Source of the DNA: Planctomycetota bacterium | GTDB lineage: Bacteria > Planctomycetota > Phycisphaerae > UBA1845 > UTPLA1 | DNA: 64,000 nucleotides | NCBI GenBank assembly: GCA_003576905.1 | Contig: QEVG01000006.1 | Location: 99,912-163,911 of the forward strand | Reading direction: 5' to 3' | Part shown: positions 9,058 through 17,945 of the stretch, in pieces | How positions within the stretch are numbered: position 1 is the stretch's first letter | How the letters are laid out: the number at the start of each line of letters is the position of its first letter | The notes under the pieces: generated by a model | Databases searched by the model: none | What the model was told of the DNA's origin: nothing | Seen by the model: only the letters and a program-made list of their open reading frames with translations | Made by a program: the position numbers and the translations under genes

Positions 9058-9534
9058 ATGCTGCGTTTCCGCTTCGTCATCTCCGTCATTGCAGCGGCAA
9101 GCCTTTTTGCCACATGCCGCCGTGAGGTGACGCCAATGCCCGCCCCGCGGGATACTCCGACCTCGCGGCCCGCCGACTCCCAGCCGGCCGCGACCCAGCC
9201 GGTCGTTGCCGAAAAACCCAAGCCCGCGGAGCCTCGCCGCCCGGCCCCGACGTGGGGCATATTCCGCGAGGCCTTCGAAGACGAGGCCGATGCGGACCTC
9301 ACATGCCGGTGGACCGGCGAGAAGCGGCTCGAAGTGATCAGTCAGAACGTCCGCCGGTTCACACTCGATCTGAACAAGCTCCCGCCGGACGCTCCGCAGA
9401 CCGGACCATGGATCCTTCAGATCGACAAACAGGGCATTTATATCACCGGGCGGCGCGGCAAGGTAATCGAAATGGTGCGATCACCCAACGGCGTATGGTC
9501 GGTGGATACCGACCGCATGCCGGGCCCGAAGTGA
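9058..9534 (+). CDS. Probable exported protein with Pro-rich linker
   Basis: 158 residues with an N-terminal hydrophobic segment ending SLFATC, which is close to but not a canonical lipobox, so lipid anchoring at Cys20 is possible only. A Pro/Ala/Thr-rich linker (about 25-65) leads to a small C-terminal domain of alternating strands (LEVISQNVRRFTLDL, GPWILQIDKQGIYITG). GAGG lies seven bases before the ATG. The next gene starts four bases after the stop, so the two are likely cotranscribed. Function unknown. Confidence 0.7.
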   Translation: MLRFRFVISVIAAASLFATCRREVTPMPAPRDTPTSRPADSQPAATQPVVAEKPKPAEPRRPAPTWGIFREAFEDEADADLTCRWTGEKRLEVISQNVRRFTLDLNKLPPDAPQTGPWILQIDKQGIYITGRRGKVIEMVRSPNGVWSVDTDRMPGPK

Positions 9535-9538
9535 CCCC

Positions 9539-10354
9539 ATGAAGACATCCAGACGCACAATGCTGGCACTTCTATTCGCAACATTGAGTCTCGAAACAGT
9601 TCACGCCGCACCACCTTCCGGAGCGGACGCGCACGGGCCGCCCGCGACGCAGCCCGCGGAGGGCGGAAGCAGGACAGCCAGACGCCCCCGCGGCCTGGCC
9701 TTCAAGGCCCTGCGCACGGTCGTTGAGGACGCGAGGCTGGACGATATGACATTGGAGGAATTCGCGGAGTGGATCGAACGCGCGAGTGGCGCCAATGTCG
9801 TCGTGAAGTGGAAGGTTCTCGAGGCCGCGGGCGTCGAGCCGGACGCCATGATAAACCTGAAACTCAAAAACGTAACGATGCGCAAGATCCTCGAACTCGC
9901 CTTTAAGCAGGTAACAGCGGAGATGGATGGCGTCGAGCTGGCTGCGAAGGCCGACGACAACACGCTGATCATTTCCACCCGGAAAGACCTGAACAGCGAA
10001 CTCGTTACGCGCATCTACGATGTGCAGGCCCTGCTGATTACCGTCCCGAACTTCGCCGGCCGGGGGATGGGAGACCCCACGGCGGGCGGAAGATCCCGCC
10101 TGTCGCTCAGTGGTTCGGGCAGCACCCGCGTGGGCAGCGACCCTGACAACGAACAACTGGCAAAACAGCTCATCGACACCATCACGTCGTCGATTGAGCC
10201 GGAAAGCTGGGCCGTCAACGGGGGCAAGGGCACGATCAGCTATTACAAGGGACGGATCGTCGTGCGAAACAATCTTGAAGTCCACCAGCTTCTGGGCGGC
10301 GCCGGCCCGACCGATGTGAAACCCTCCCCTCAGGCTGATTCATCCACCCCGTAG
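9539..10354 (+). CDS. Exported protein with secretin/STN-like repeats
   Basis: 271 residues with a signal peptide (MLALLFATLSLETVHAA). The segment around 65-150 (LEEFAEWIERASGANVVVKW, then VTMRKILELAF) resembles the STN/secretin N-domain fold. The C-terminal part has the motif IEPESWAVNGGKGTISYYKG, which I associate with planctomycete proteins related to type II secretion secretins. There is no secretin channel domain, so it is not a pore by itself. It overlaps the convergent DUF167 gene by 25 bp. Confidence 0.65.
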   Translation: MKTSRRTMLALLFATLSLETVHAAPPSGADAHGPPATQPAEGGSRTARRPRGLAFKALRTVVEDARLDDMTLEEFAEWIERASGANVVVKWKVLEAAGVEPDAMINLKLKNVTMRKILELAFKQVTAEMDGVELAAKADDNTLIISTRKDLNSELVTRIYDVQALLITVPNFAGRGMGDPTAGGRSRLSLSGSGSTRVGSDPDNEQLAKQLIDTITSSIEPESWAVNGGKGTISYYKGRIVVRNNLEVHQLLGGAGPTDVKPSPQADSSTP

Positions 10355-10644
10355 TTCAGCCCAAGCGCCATTGCCACCGCCGCCTTGCTTCCTCCGCGGA
10401 TCATCAGCACTTTTTGAGGAGAGGTCCGGCCGCGCACGATGGAAACGTCGCGCGCGGAAAGCCCGAGCGCCCGGGCGATCAGTGCCATTACGGAAGCATT
10501 AGCCTTTCCCCGCTCCGGCGCGGAGGCCACCTGCACCTTCAGTGCGTCTCCCAGCAGGCCTGCGATCCGGTCGCGCGAAGCCCCCGGCACGACCTTTACG
10601 CGTAACTCCACGCCGCCGGGCACCTCTGCAATTACGTCGGCCAT
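10330..10644 (-). CDS. DUF167 (YggU-like) protein
   Basis: A 104-residue protein with the family's core VELRVKVVPGASRDRI and VQVASAPERGKANASV. The family is widely conserved, folds as a small alpha/beta unit and has no firm biochemical role. It is convergent with, and overlaps, the preceding exported-protein gene. Confidence 0.88.
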   Translation of the reverse strand: MADVIAEVPGGVELRVKVVPGASRDRIAGLLGDALKVQVASAPERGKANASVMALIARALGLSARDVSIVRGRTSPQKVLMIRGGSKAAVAMALGLNYGVDESA

Positions 10645-10696
10645 CCGACACGCTGCCCATCGAGAACAATCTGGATCGCCCCACTCTGATGAATGC

Positions 10697-11527
10697 CTAA
10701 TTGCCCTTCCGGGCAGGCACTTCCGAAATCAGCGATTCATACTCGGCCACTTTCTCCGGCTTATCCCAGGATTTGTAGAGCGCGAACACGCGCTCGAGAG
10801 CCTTCAGTGTCTCAAAGGCGTCCGGGCCGCGCATTCTGCGAAGTTCCGCATACCCGATCACGATCGGATCCTCGGCCTCGGCGAACCGTCCCTGCTGAAG
10901 CAGACATTCGCCTACGTCGCTGGCCAGCATGGGCGTCTCCCAGTGCGACGAACGATTTGCTTCGAACCAGTACAACGCCTCGAGCAGCACCGGCTCGGCC
11001 GGCTCGGTCCGCCCGCTGCGCATGAGAATATTCCCAAGCACCCATGCCGAACGGGCTCTCTCCTCGCTTCCCACCGGATAGACATCAGGGGGAAAAACTT
11101 CCTTCATTTCGGCGTAGGACTCGATCGCAAAGGCCTCAGCCTCAGCCTCCTGGCCCTGGTCGGCAAGCACCATGGCGAGGACCCGTTTGCATGACGCCGT
11201 CGAGACCGAGGCGCGTTCCGGGCCGCCCCTGGCCAATTTGTCGATCTGCCCGCGCAGCATCTTTTCCGCCATCAAGAAGCGCGATTCGTCGCGGAGCTTT
11301 TGCGCCTGTTTGATTACGAGGGCAATCTCGTCCGACGGTTGCGTCGCCGCCGTGCCGATCGCATTCTGCGTGCTTGGTACGGTGCCGGCAGCGCCTTGCC
11401 GGGAAGGACGCGTGGTGGGCGCGCCGGCCTGCGTCGCCGCGGGCGGACGGGTCGGCGTGGGCGGAGAGGCGCCAACCCATATCAACGCGGGCAACAACAG
11501 CAGGATTGGAACGCACGATCTCGCCAT
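10697..11527 (-). CDS. Exported TPR protein
   Basis: 276 residues from the ATG at 11527: a signal peptide (MARSCVPILLLLPALIWVGA), a Pro/Thr/Ala-rich linker to about residue 65, then helical repeats of TPR type (AEKMLRGQIDKLARGG, ARSAWVLGNILMRSGR, ASDVGECLLQQGRFAEAE). Likely periplasmic scaffold or interaction protein. An ATG six codons earlier is in frame but would put a charged stretch before the signal peptide. Confidence 0.7.
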   Translation of the reverse strand: MARSCVPILLLLPALIWVGASPPTPTRPPAATQAGAPTTRPSRQGAAGTVPSTQNAIGTAATQPSDEIALVIKQAQKLRDESRFLMAEKMLRGQIDKLARGGPERASVSTASCKRVLAMVLADQGQEAEAEAFAIESYAEMKEVFPPDVYPVGSEERARSAWVLGNILMRSGRTEPAEPVLLEALYWFEANRSSHWETPMLASDVGECLLQQGRFAEAEDPIVIGYAELRRMRGPDAFETLKALERVFALYKSWDKPEKVAEYESLISEVPARKGN

Positions 11528-11732
11528 GATCTTGCACCGCGACAATGCGGGACCGAAAACAACGCGGCCGGGGTCTCGTCCCGAGGCGATGCCTCTCGCT
11601 CCTTAATGATAACTCGCACTGACGGCGCCCGCACCGGCAATTGCATCCTCTGGACGCACCCGCTTCCAATCTCTATCCTCCCGGAAGCGACAAGCTCGCA
11701 TTGCGCAGCTGCCGGGGAAGGCGCGAGTGGCC

Positions 11733-12926
11733 ATGAAATACGCCATCATTCTACCTGACGGCGCGGCGGACGAGCCGCTCGCCTCGCTCGGCGACCAGAC
11801 GGTGCTCGAGGCCGCCCGAACTCCAAACATGGATGCGGTGGTGGAACAGGGGCGCATCGGCACCGTGCGGACCGTTCCCGACGGATTCGCACCGGGGAGC
11901 GACGTTGCCACGATGTCCCTCTTCGGCTACGACCCCCGGGCGCATTACTCTGGCCGCGCGCCGATCGAGGCGGTTGCCCGGGGGATTTCTACCACGGCCG
12001 ATGACGTCGTGTTTCGCTGCAACCTCGTCCATATCGATAACGGCGTCATGACCGACTTTACGGCCGGGCATATCCGCACACAGGAGTCGGAATCGATCCT
12101 CCGCGACCTGAACGCCGCCTTTGCCGGAGAGCCGCTTCGATTTCACGCCGGCGTCTCCTACCGAAACCTCCTCGTCATTTCCGATCCCGAGGCCATCGAC
12201 GTTGCATGCATGCCGCCGCACGACATTCCCGGCGAGCGAGTTGAAGAGTATCAACCCAAGGGCAAGGCCGGCCGGCGCATTCGCGAAATCATGGAACGGG
12301 CTCGGCCGATAGTGACCGGACACGACGTGAACCAGGTGCGCATGGACCTGGGGGAGCTGCCGGCCACCGACATATGGCTCTGGGGCCAGGGAGTCGTGCC
12401 GATCCTCAAGCGCTTCAAACAGCGGTTCGGCGTACGCGGCGCGGTCATCGCGGCGGTTGACCTGATTCGCGGTCTTGGAAAACTGATTGGCTGGACGCAA
12501 ATCGAAGTGCCCGGCGCCACCGGCTACCTCGACACGGACTACGCCGGAAAGGGCCGCGCGGCCGTGGAGGCTCTCGATGATTTTGATCTTGTCGCCGTTC
12601 ACATCGAGGCGACCGACGAGGCAGGACATCAGGGCGACGCGCGGGCCAAGATCGACGCCCTCGAGAAGATCGATTCCTTGATTGTTGAGCCGATCCTGGA
12701 GAGGCTCCAGGCGTTTGACGAATGGCGCATCCTCATTGCGCCGGATCATCCGACCCCCGTCAGCCAAAAAACCCACACTGCGGACCCGCCCCCTTTTTGC
12801 ATGGCGGGAACCAATGTGCCCCGGGGTCCCTCCGGGCAGAACCGTTTCTGTGAACGCGTGGCCCGCGGCGGCGGACTTCACATCGACGCGGGCTATGAGC
12901 TCATGGAGTACTTTCTACGGCGATAG
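11733..12926 (+). CDS. Cofactor-independent phosphoglycerate mutase-like protein (ApgM / proposed homoserine kinase family)
   Basis: 397-residue member of the alkaline-phosphatase superfamily. Metal-binding and nucleophile motifs are visible: LPDGAADEP with Asp9, APGSDVATMS with the likely Ser56 nucleophile, HIEATDEAGHQGD, and APDHPTP. It matches the archaeal-type 2,3-BPG-independent phosphoglycerate mutase family. A bacterial branch of this family has been proposed to act as a homoserine kinase. The neighbour pyk (26 bp downstream) favours glycolysis; a threonine synthase gene 13 kb away leaves the other option open. A GTG two codons upstream is also possible. Confidence 0.82.
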   Translation: MKYAIILPDGAADEPLASLGDQTVLEAARTPNMDAVVEQGRIGTVRTVPDGFAPGSDVATMSLFGYDPRAHYSGRAPIEAVARGISTTADDVVFRCNLVHIDNGVMTDFTAGHIRTQESESILRDLNAAFAGEPLRFHAGVSYRNLLVISDPEAIDVACMPPHDIPGERVEEYQPKGKAGRRIREIMERARPIVTGHDVNQVRMDLGELPATDIWLWGQGVVPILKRFKQRFGVRGAVIAAVDLIRGLGKLIGWTQIEVPGATGYLDTDYAGKGRAAVEALDDFDLVAVHIEATDEAGHQGDARAKIDALEKIDSLIVEPILERLQAFDEWRILIAPDHPTPVSQKTHTADPPPFCMAGTNVPRGPSGQNRFCERVARGGGLHIDAGYELMEYFLRR

Positions 12927-12952
12927 CCGATCACGGGGATGAGGCACCCGAC

Positions 12953-14404
12953 ATGATTCGCACCAAAATCATCGCGACAATCGGTCCCGCGTCCGATTCC
13001 CTCGAAGCCCTGGGGCAGCTTCTCGACGCCGGCGTGGACGTCTTCAGGCTCAATTTCTCGCATGGCACGCTGCAGCAACACGCCATCGTCTATGACCGCA
13101 TTCGTTCCGTCTGTCGGCAGCGCGGCGTCCCGGCCGCAGTCATGGCCGACCTGTGCGGGCCAAAGATCCGGGTCGATCCAGTGGAAGACGACTTGTTTGA
13201 GATCGTGGCGGGCGATCATATCGACATCGTCGCCGGTCACGTCGTCGGGGACGCTCGGCGCATTTCAACGAATCGACCGGAACTCGTCGGGGAGGTTCCT
13301 GTCGATCACCGCGTGCTGATCGACGACGGCCAGGTGCGGCTGCGCGTCGTGGAGGTCGCGCCGGATCGCCTGCGCTGCCTTTGTGAAGTCGGCGGCCTTA
13401 TCAGCACCCGAAAAGGAGTAAACCTCCCGGACAGCCGGCTTGCCATGTCCGCACTGACCGAAAAGGACCGCGAAGACCTGGCATGGGCGGTTGAACATGG
13501 AGTGGACTACATAGCCATGTCGTTCGTCCGAACGGCATCGGACCTTCGCGAACTTCGGGAGCGGCTCCCGCTATCCGAGGATCGGTGCCGCGTGGTCGCA
13601 AAGATCGAGACGACCCAGGCCATCGCCCATCTTGATGAAATCATCGAATCGGCAGACGTGGTGCTTGTAGCCCGCGGCGATCTCGGCGTGGAGATGGACC
13701 TGGCCCGCGTACCGCTCCTGCAGAAAGACATTGCCCGGCGCTGCCGGCTGGCAGGCAAGCCCGTGATCATCGCCACGCAGATGCTTCAATCGATGGTGGA
13801 TTGCCCGACGGCGACGCGGGCCGAAGTCAGCGACGTCGCCAATGCCATATTCGACGCGGCCGACGCCGTCATGCTCAGCGCCGAGACCTCGGTCGGCAAG
13901 TATCCCGTTGAGGCCGTACGAATGCTCACGCGGATCGCCGAGCAGACCGAGCAGTACCTCGACCGGTCCGCGCCGGCGACCGCGCTGGACCGAAATGCAA
14001 TCCTTCCTCGGGTGCCGACGGCCGTCGCTCACGGCGCAAATCTCCTCGCCCGCGACCTGGAGGCCCGACTCGTCGCGGTCTGGACCCAGACTGGAAACAC
14101 CGCGCGGCTTCTGTCCAAGTGCCGGCTGCCAATGCCCGTCCTGGGCCTCTGCCCCGAGGAGCATGTCTGCCGCCGGATGGCGATGTTTTACGGCGTCGAG
14201 CCCGTGCAACTCGAACGCGATGACGAAGTGCTTGCGATGCTCCGGGACGTAGACGCCCTGTTGCTTGATCGCGGACTTGCCGCGCGCGGGGACATGATCG
14301 TCGTCATCGCGGGCACCCGGCTGCACCAGGTCGGATCCACAAATGCCCTGCTGATACACCTCGTCGGCGACGCGCCCAGCGGCGGCCCGGAAATCACCGG
14401 CTAG
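12953..14404 (+). CDS. pyk: Pyruvate kinase
   Basis: Converts PEP and ADP to pyruvate and ATP, the last step of glycolysis. 483 residues with the TIM-barrel motifs TKIIATIGPAS, RLNFSHG, the active-site loop VVAKIETTQAI, VARGDLGVEM, and ATQMLQSM with the nearby MLSAETSVGKYP. The C-terminal domain is complete. The start is 26 bp after the phosphomutase gene and both share strand and spacing expected for one transcript. Confidence 0.97.
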   Translation: MIRTKIIATIGPASDSLEALGQLLDAGVDVFRLNFSHGTLQQHAIVYDRIRSVCRQRGVPAAVMADLCGPKIRVDPVEDDLFEIVAGDHIDIVAGHVVGDARRISTNRPELVGEVPVDHRVLIDDGQVRLRVVEVAPDRLRCLCEVGGLISTRKGVNLPDSRLAMSALTEKDREDLAWAVEHGVDYIAMSFVRTASDLRELRERLPLSEDRCRVVAKIETTQAIAHLDEIIESADVVLVARGDLGVEMDLARVPLLQKDIARRCRLAGKPVIIATQMLQSMVDCPTATRAEVSDVANAIFDAADAVMLSAETSVGKYPVEAVRMLTRIAEQTEQYLDRSAPATALDRNAILPRVPTAVAHGANLLARDLEARLVAVWTQTGNTARLLSKCRLPMPVLGLCPEEHVCRRMAMFYGVEPVQLERDDEVLAMLRDVDALLLDRGLAARGDMIVVIAGTRLHQVGSTNALLIHLVGDAPSGGPEITG

Positions 14405-14413
14405 GCCGAGATT

Positions 14414-14456
14414 GCCCCTGCGCATTGGCAATTTCCGCGGAAAGGCGCATCGGGGC
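14414..14456 (+). terminator. Hairpin after pyk, possible terminator
   Basis: GCCCC and TGCGC (14414-14423) pair with GCGCA and GGGGC (14445-14456) across a two-base bulge, and the loop holds the palindrome TTTCCGCGGAAA (14432-14443). No T-run follows, so it may be an attenuating or mRNA-stabilising structure instead. Confidence 0.35.
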
Positions 14457-14552
14457 GACCGCTGGACCATTGGCCCTTTCGCTGCCGATAACTACTTGTC
14501 GAACAAATGGTTCCATCGGAATGCCCAGTGCGGATAACCCCTCGGCGCTGCA

Positions 14553-15767
14553 ATGAATCGTTCCCGCCTCGCAATGTCAGACCGATTGCCCATTAGTGCC
14601 GCTGTCACGTCACTACGCACTCGGGGCGCGCTGGTCACCGTCTGCCATCCGGTAGCAAGCCTGGAGTCCGGGGGCCTCGAGCGCCAGCTCGCGCAGGCCG
14701 CCGCGCTTCTGCCGCGCGACCGGTTTCGGCACGTGATCGTCACGCGTGACGCGGGCAATCCAGGCGAAAGTCCCGTTCCACTGCCCGACGGTGTTCGGCT
14801 TGTACGACTCGCCGGTTCAGGGCCGGACCCGCATTGGGCTTCGGCCCTGGCCGAGGTGATTCGCGCCCATGGGTCGCAGGTGCTGCACATTCGGGGGTTT
14901 TCCATGCTGCTCGATGCCGTGTTCGCGGCGGAGAGCGCCGGCCCGGTGACCCTTGCTTTCAGCTTTCACGGCTTCGAGGAATATCCGCCGCGGTGGTCCG
15001 CCTTTCGACGGGCGATGCTCCGCGCGGCCGCACGCAATTGCGCCGCGCGATGGGCCGTGAGTCGTGCCGCGGCCGATTCGGCCGCCGCCGAGTTGCGGAT
15101 GGATCCCGCCGAATTCAGCGTGCTCCCCAATGGCGTTGACACGGCGCACTTTGTGCCGGCCGAAGACCGGCAGAGCATACGCGCCCCGCTGGGTCTCCCG
15201 CCGGACCTGCCGATCCTGCTGACAGTGGGAAACCTGAAGCCCGTCAAAGGACACGACGTGCTGCTCAAGGCGCTGGCGATCGCCAGAGCGCGGGGCGGCG
15301 AATTCCGCGCCGTCTTTGTCGGCCGTGATTATCTCGACGGCGCCTTGCAGCGGCTGGCCCACGAGCTTCGCCTCGACGATTTCGTCTCCTTCGTCGGAGC
15401 TCATGACGACACGCGAATCTGGCACCAGGCGGCCGATATCTTTGTGCTGCCCTCCCGATGGGAGGGAATGTCGAACGCCCTCCTCGAAGCTATGGCCTGC
15501 GGCGTCGCATGCGTGGCGACGGACGTCGGAGGAAACCGCGAGGCGATTGACGACGGCGTGACCGGGCGGCTTGTTCGACCCGGATGCGCCGATTCGCTTG
15601 CATGCGCACTGGCGGAACTGCTCTCGGAATCGCACGTCCGGAAGCAACTCGGCGCGGCGGCGCGCGCGTTTGTCTGCGCGCACCATTCAATCGAAAACAC
15701 CTTCCGCCTACTCGCGGACAGATACCTGTGTCTTGCCGGACAGCGAACGAGCGGAGAGCCGTTATGA
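14553..15767 (+). CDS. GT4-family glycosyltransferase
   Basis: 404-residue retaining glycosyltransferase with two Rossmann domains. The N-domain has the acceptor-side motif SLESGGLERQLAQ; the C-domain has LLTVGNLKPVKGHD, LPSRWEGMSNALLEAMACG and the sugar-nucleotide EGMSNALLEA motif. It resembles enzymes of exopolysaccharide assembly, including those linked to PEP-CTERM systems. An ATG seven codons downstream (14574) is an alternative start. The stop overlaps the next ATG (ATGA), tying it to the ABC-2 permease. Confidence 0.85.
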   Translation: MNRSRLAMSDRLPISAAVTSLRTRGALVTVCHPVASLESGGLERQLAQAAALLPRDRFRHVIVTRDAGNPGESPVPLPDGVRLVRLAGSGPDPHWASALAEVIRAHGSQVLHIRGFSMLLDAVFAAESAGPVTLAFSFHGFEEYPPRWSAFRRAMLRAAARNCAARWAVSRAAADSAAAELRMDPAEFSVLPNGVDTAHFVPAEDRQSIRAPLGLPPDLPILLTVGNLKPVKGHDVLLKALAIARARGGEFRAVFVGRDYLDGALQRLAHELRLDDFVSFVGAHDDTRIWHQAADIFVLPSRWEGMSNALLEAMACGVACVATDVGGNREAIDDGVTGRLVRPGCADSLACALAELLSESHVRKQLGAAARAFVCAHHSIENTFRLLADRYLCLAGQRTSGEPL

Positions 15768-16627
15768 CGACACTGACAATCAGCCCTTCCGCGACGCGTC
15801 CAAAGGCGCTTGGCCGGGCGGCGCTGATATGGCGCTTTCGCGAGCTTGCATGGATGCTGGCATGGCGGGACATCCGTGTCCGGTATCGCCACACGCTTCT
15901 CGGTGCGGCCTGGGCCGTCGTGCCGCCGCTTGCCATGATGGCCGTGTTCAGTTTCGTATTCGGATCCGTCACGGAAATCGACCGCCAGCGGCTCACCGGG
16001 CATCCGCATCTGCCGTACCCGCTTTTTGCATTCAGCGGCCTCGTGCCGTGGATGCTGCTGGCCAATGGCCTGACCGCCGCGACGACGTCGCTGATCGCGA
16101 ACCGTCAACTCGTCACGAAGATCTACTTCCCGCGCGAAGTGTTTCCGATCTCGGCGATTCTGAGCTGCGTTGTTGATTTCATGATAGCGATGGCGCTCGT
16201 CGTCGCGCTCGCGGCCTGGTATCACTTTCAGGGCGAAGCGTGGCGGCTCGAGCTGAACGCTTTCATGCTCTTCGTGCCGATTGTGTTCGCGGTGCAGCTC
16301 GTCTTCATGCTCGGCATGGGAATGCTCCTGTCGATGGCCACGCTTTTTTACCGCGACGTCAATTTTATCTTCCGCGCCGCCGTCCAGTTATGGATGTTTG
16401 CATCGGCCGTGATCTACAACCTCGACGCAACGACCGGGTGGAAAAGGCTCATCATCCACCTGAACCCCATGACGCCGATCCTTCGAGCGTACCGGGACTG
16501 CCTCCTGCTCGGACGCTCCCCGTTCGATGCGCCCTTCCTCGCCGCCTCCGCTGTGTCCGTGGCGATTCTGCTTCTCGGCTGGCGATGGTTCCGCGCGCGC
16601 GAGGACGATTTCGCCGAGTTCATCTGA
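15764..16627 (+). CDS. ABC-2 type polysaccharide export permease
   Basis: 287-residue inner-membrane protein with about six transmembrane helices, of the ABC-2/Wzm family that exports lipid-linked polysaccharide. It has the characteristic cytoplasmic start LAWRDIRVRYRHTLLGAAW and the re-entrant region FPREVFPISAIL. The ATG at 15764 overlaps the glycosyltransferase stop by four bases. Normally an ATPase (Wzt-like) gene follows; none is here, so its partner must be elsewhere. Confidence 0.85.
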   Translation: MTTLTISPSATRPKALGRAALIWRFRELAWMLAWRDIRVRYRHTLLGAAWAVVPPLAMMAVFSFVFGSVTEIDRQRLTGHPHLPYPLFAFSGLVPWMLLANGLTAATTSLIANRQLVTKIYFPREVFPISAILSCVVDFMIAMALVVALAAWYHFQGEAWRLELNAFMLFVPIVFAVQLVFMLGMGMLLSMATLFYRDVNFIFRAAVQLWMFASAVIYNLDATTGWKRLIIHLNPMTPILRAYRDCLLLGRSPFDAPFLAASAVSVAILLLGWRWFRAREDDFAEFI

Positions 16628-16743
16628 GACCCTGCCCGGCGCGATGAATTGTGGTCTGGAACGCGGCGATTCACGCGCCGGCGGCTGCTCGACTTGCGCG
16701 CCAGGCTCCACTAAACTCCCCCGCCGAAAGGGATCTGGTCACC

Positions 16744-17808
16744 ATGAAGTTCGCCTTAGTCGGCCCGCCCCAGTCGGGCAAATCCACGCTCTTCTCCGCC
16801 ATTACGGGGCAGCCCATCGACCCATCGCACGCCCCTGCCGAGCGACTCGCGACGGTAATGGTGCCCGATGCACGACTCGATTTTCTCGCGGAGTTGTACA
16901 AGCCCAAGAAATACACCCAGGCCCACCTGGAGTTCATCGATATCCCCGGCGTGGCCCTTTCGGAACCGGGTGGCCCGGCGGAGTTTCGCAAGGCGATGAA
17001 CACCGTTCGTCGATGCGACGGCATCGTCATGGTCGTTCGCGCCTTCGAGTCGGACAGCGTCGTCAGGTATCGCGGGCGAATTGATCCGAAGGCCGACCTT
17101 GACGAGCTTCACAGCGAGCTCATTTTCGCCGACCTTGAACAGGTCATGACCCGCATCGACAAGCTGGAGAAGTCGACGCTCAAGCCCACCAAGACACGGG
17201 ACGCCGAGCTGCGCGAATTGGCGATGATGCGCCGCGTCAAGGATGCCCTCGAAAAAGAAGCCCCCGTCTCCAGCGCCGTTCATAACGACGAAGAGCGCGG
17301 CATCGCGACGAGCTTCGGCTTCCTGACGCAGAAACCCATCATCGTCGTGGTCAATGTTGGCGACGCGAACGTCGGCAAGCCCCCTCCCTTCGAACACCCC
17401 CACGCCCGCGCCACCGTCGCCCTCGCTGCCGAGATCGAAATGGAGATCTCCCAGCTTGAAGAAAAGGACCGCCCGGCCTTTCTCGCCGACCTTGGCATCA
17501 GCGAGCCGGCCAGGACACGGCTCATCCGCACCTGCTATGAGGCCGTCGGGCTGATTTCGTTCCTGACCTGCGGAGAGGATGAAGTGCGTGCATGGACGAT
17601 TACGCAGGGCATGACCGCCGTCGAGGCCGCAGGAAAGATTCACAGTGACATTCAGCGAGGATTCATTCGGGCCGAGACCGTGGCTTTCGCCGACCTTAAG
17701 GCCGCCGGAGACATGCGGTCGGCCAAGTCCGCCAATAAAGTGCGGCTTGAGCCCAAGCATTACGTGGTCCACGACGGCGATATCATCAATTTCCGGTTCA
17801 ATGTCTGA
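16744..17808 (+). CDS. ychF: YchF-like GTPase/ATPase with TGS domain
   Basis: 354-residue OBG-family P-loop protein: G1 motif GPPQSGKST, switch/G3 FIDIPG, a helical insert (about 125-190), G4-like VVNVGD, and a C-terminal TGS domain (EVRAWTITQGMTAVEAAGKI...HDGDIINFRF). YchF proteins bind ribosomes and prefer ATP. The P-loop differs from the usual GLPNVGKS, so this is a divergent relative. The ATG at 16744 was chosen over upstream open frame because the P-loop begins right after it. Confidence 0.88.
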   Translation: MKFALVGPPQSGKSTLFSAITGQPIDPSHAPAERLATVMVPDARLDFLAELYKPKKYTQAHLEFIDIPGVALSEPGGPAEFRKAMNTVRRCDGIVMVVRAFESDSVVRYRGRIDPKADLDELHSELIFADLEQVMTRIDKLEKSTLKPTKTRDAELRELAMMRRVKDALEKEAPVSSAVHNDEERGIATSFGFLTQKPIIVVVNVGDANVGKPPPFEHPHARATVALAAEIEMEISQLEEKDRPAFLADLGISEPARTRLIRTCYEAVGLISFLTCGEDEVRAWTITQGMTAVEAAGKIHSDIQRGFIRAETVAFADLKAAGDMRSAKSANKVRLEPKHYVVHDGDIINFRFNV

Positions 17809-17864
17809 CGCCGGCGGGGTTTGCTGCCGGGAATAGTGGATTCCCACTGGCCGCCCGGGAATCA

Positions 17865-17894
17865 CTGGCAAGCCACTCCCATCGCCGTTATATA
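17865..17894 (+). promoter_or_regulatory. Candidate promoter of ktrB
   Basis: CTGGCA (17865-17870), 18-bp spacer, TATATA (17889-17894); about 50 bp upstream of the ktrB ATG. A hairpin GATTCCC/GGGAATC (17839-17863) lies just before it and may end ychF. Confidence 0.35.
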
Positions 17895-17945
17895 TCCCCG
17901 CTTCAGCCTGACCGACCAACGGAGTGACAGGCGGGCGAAATAACG

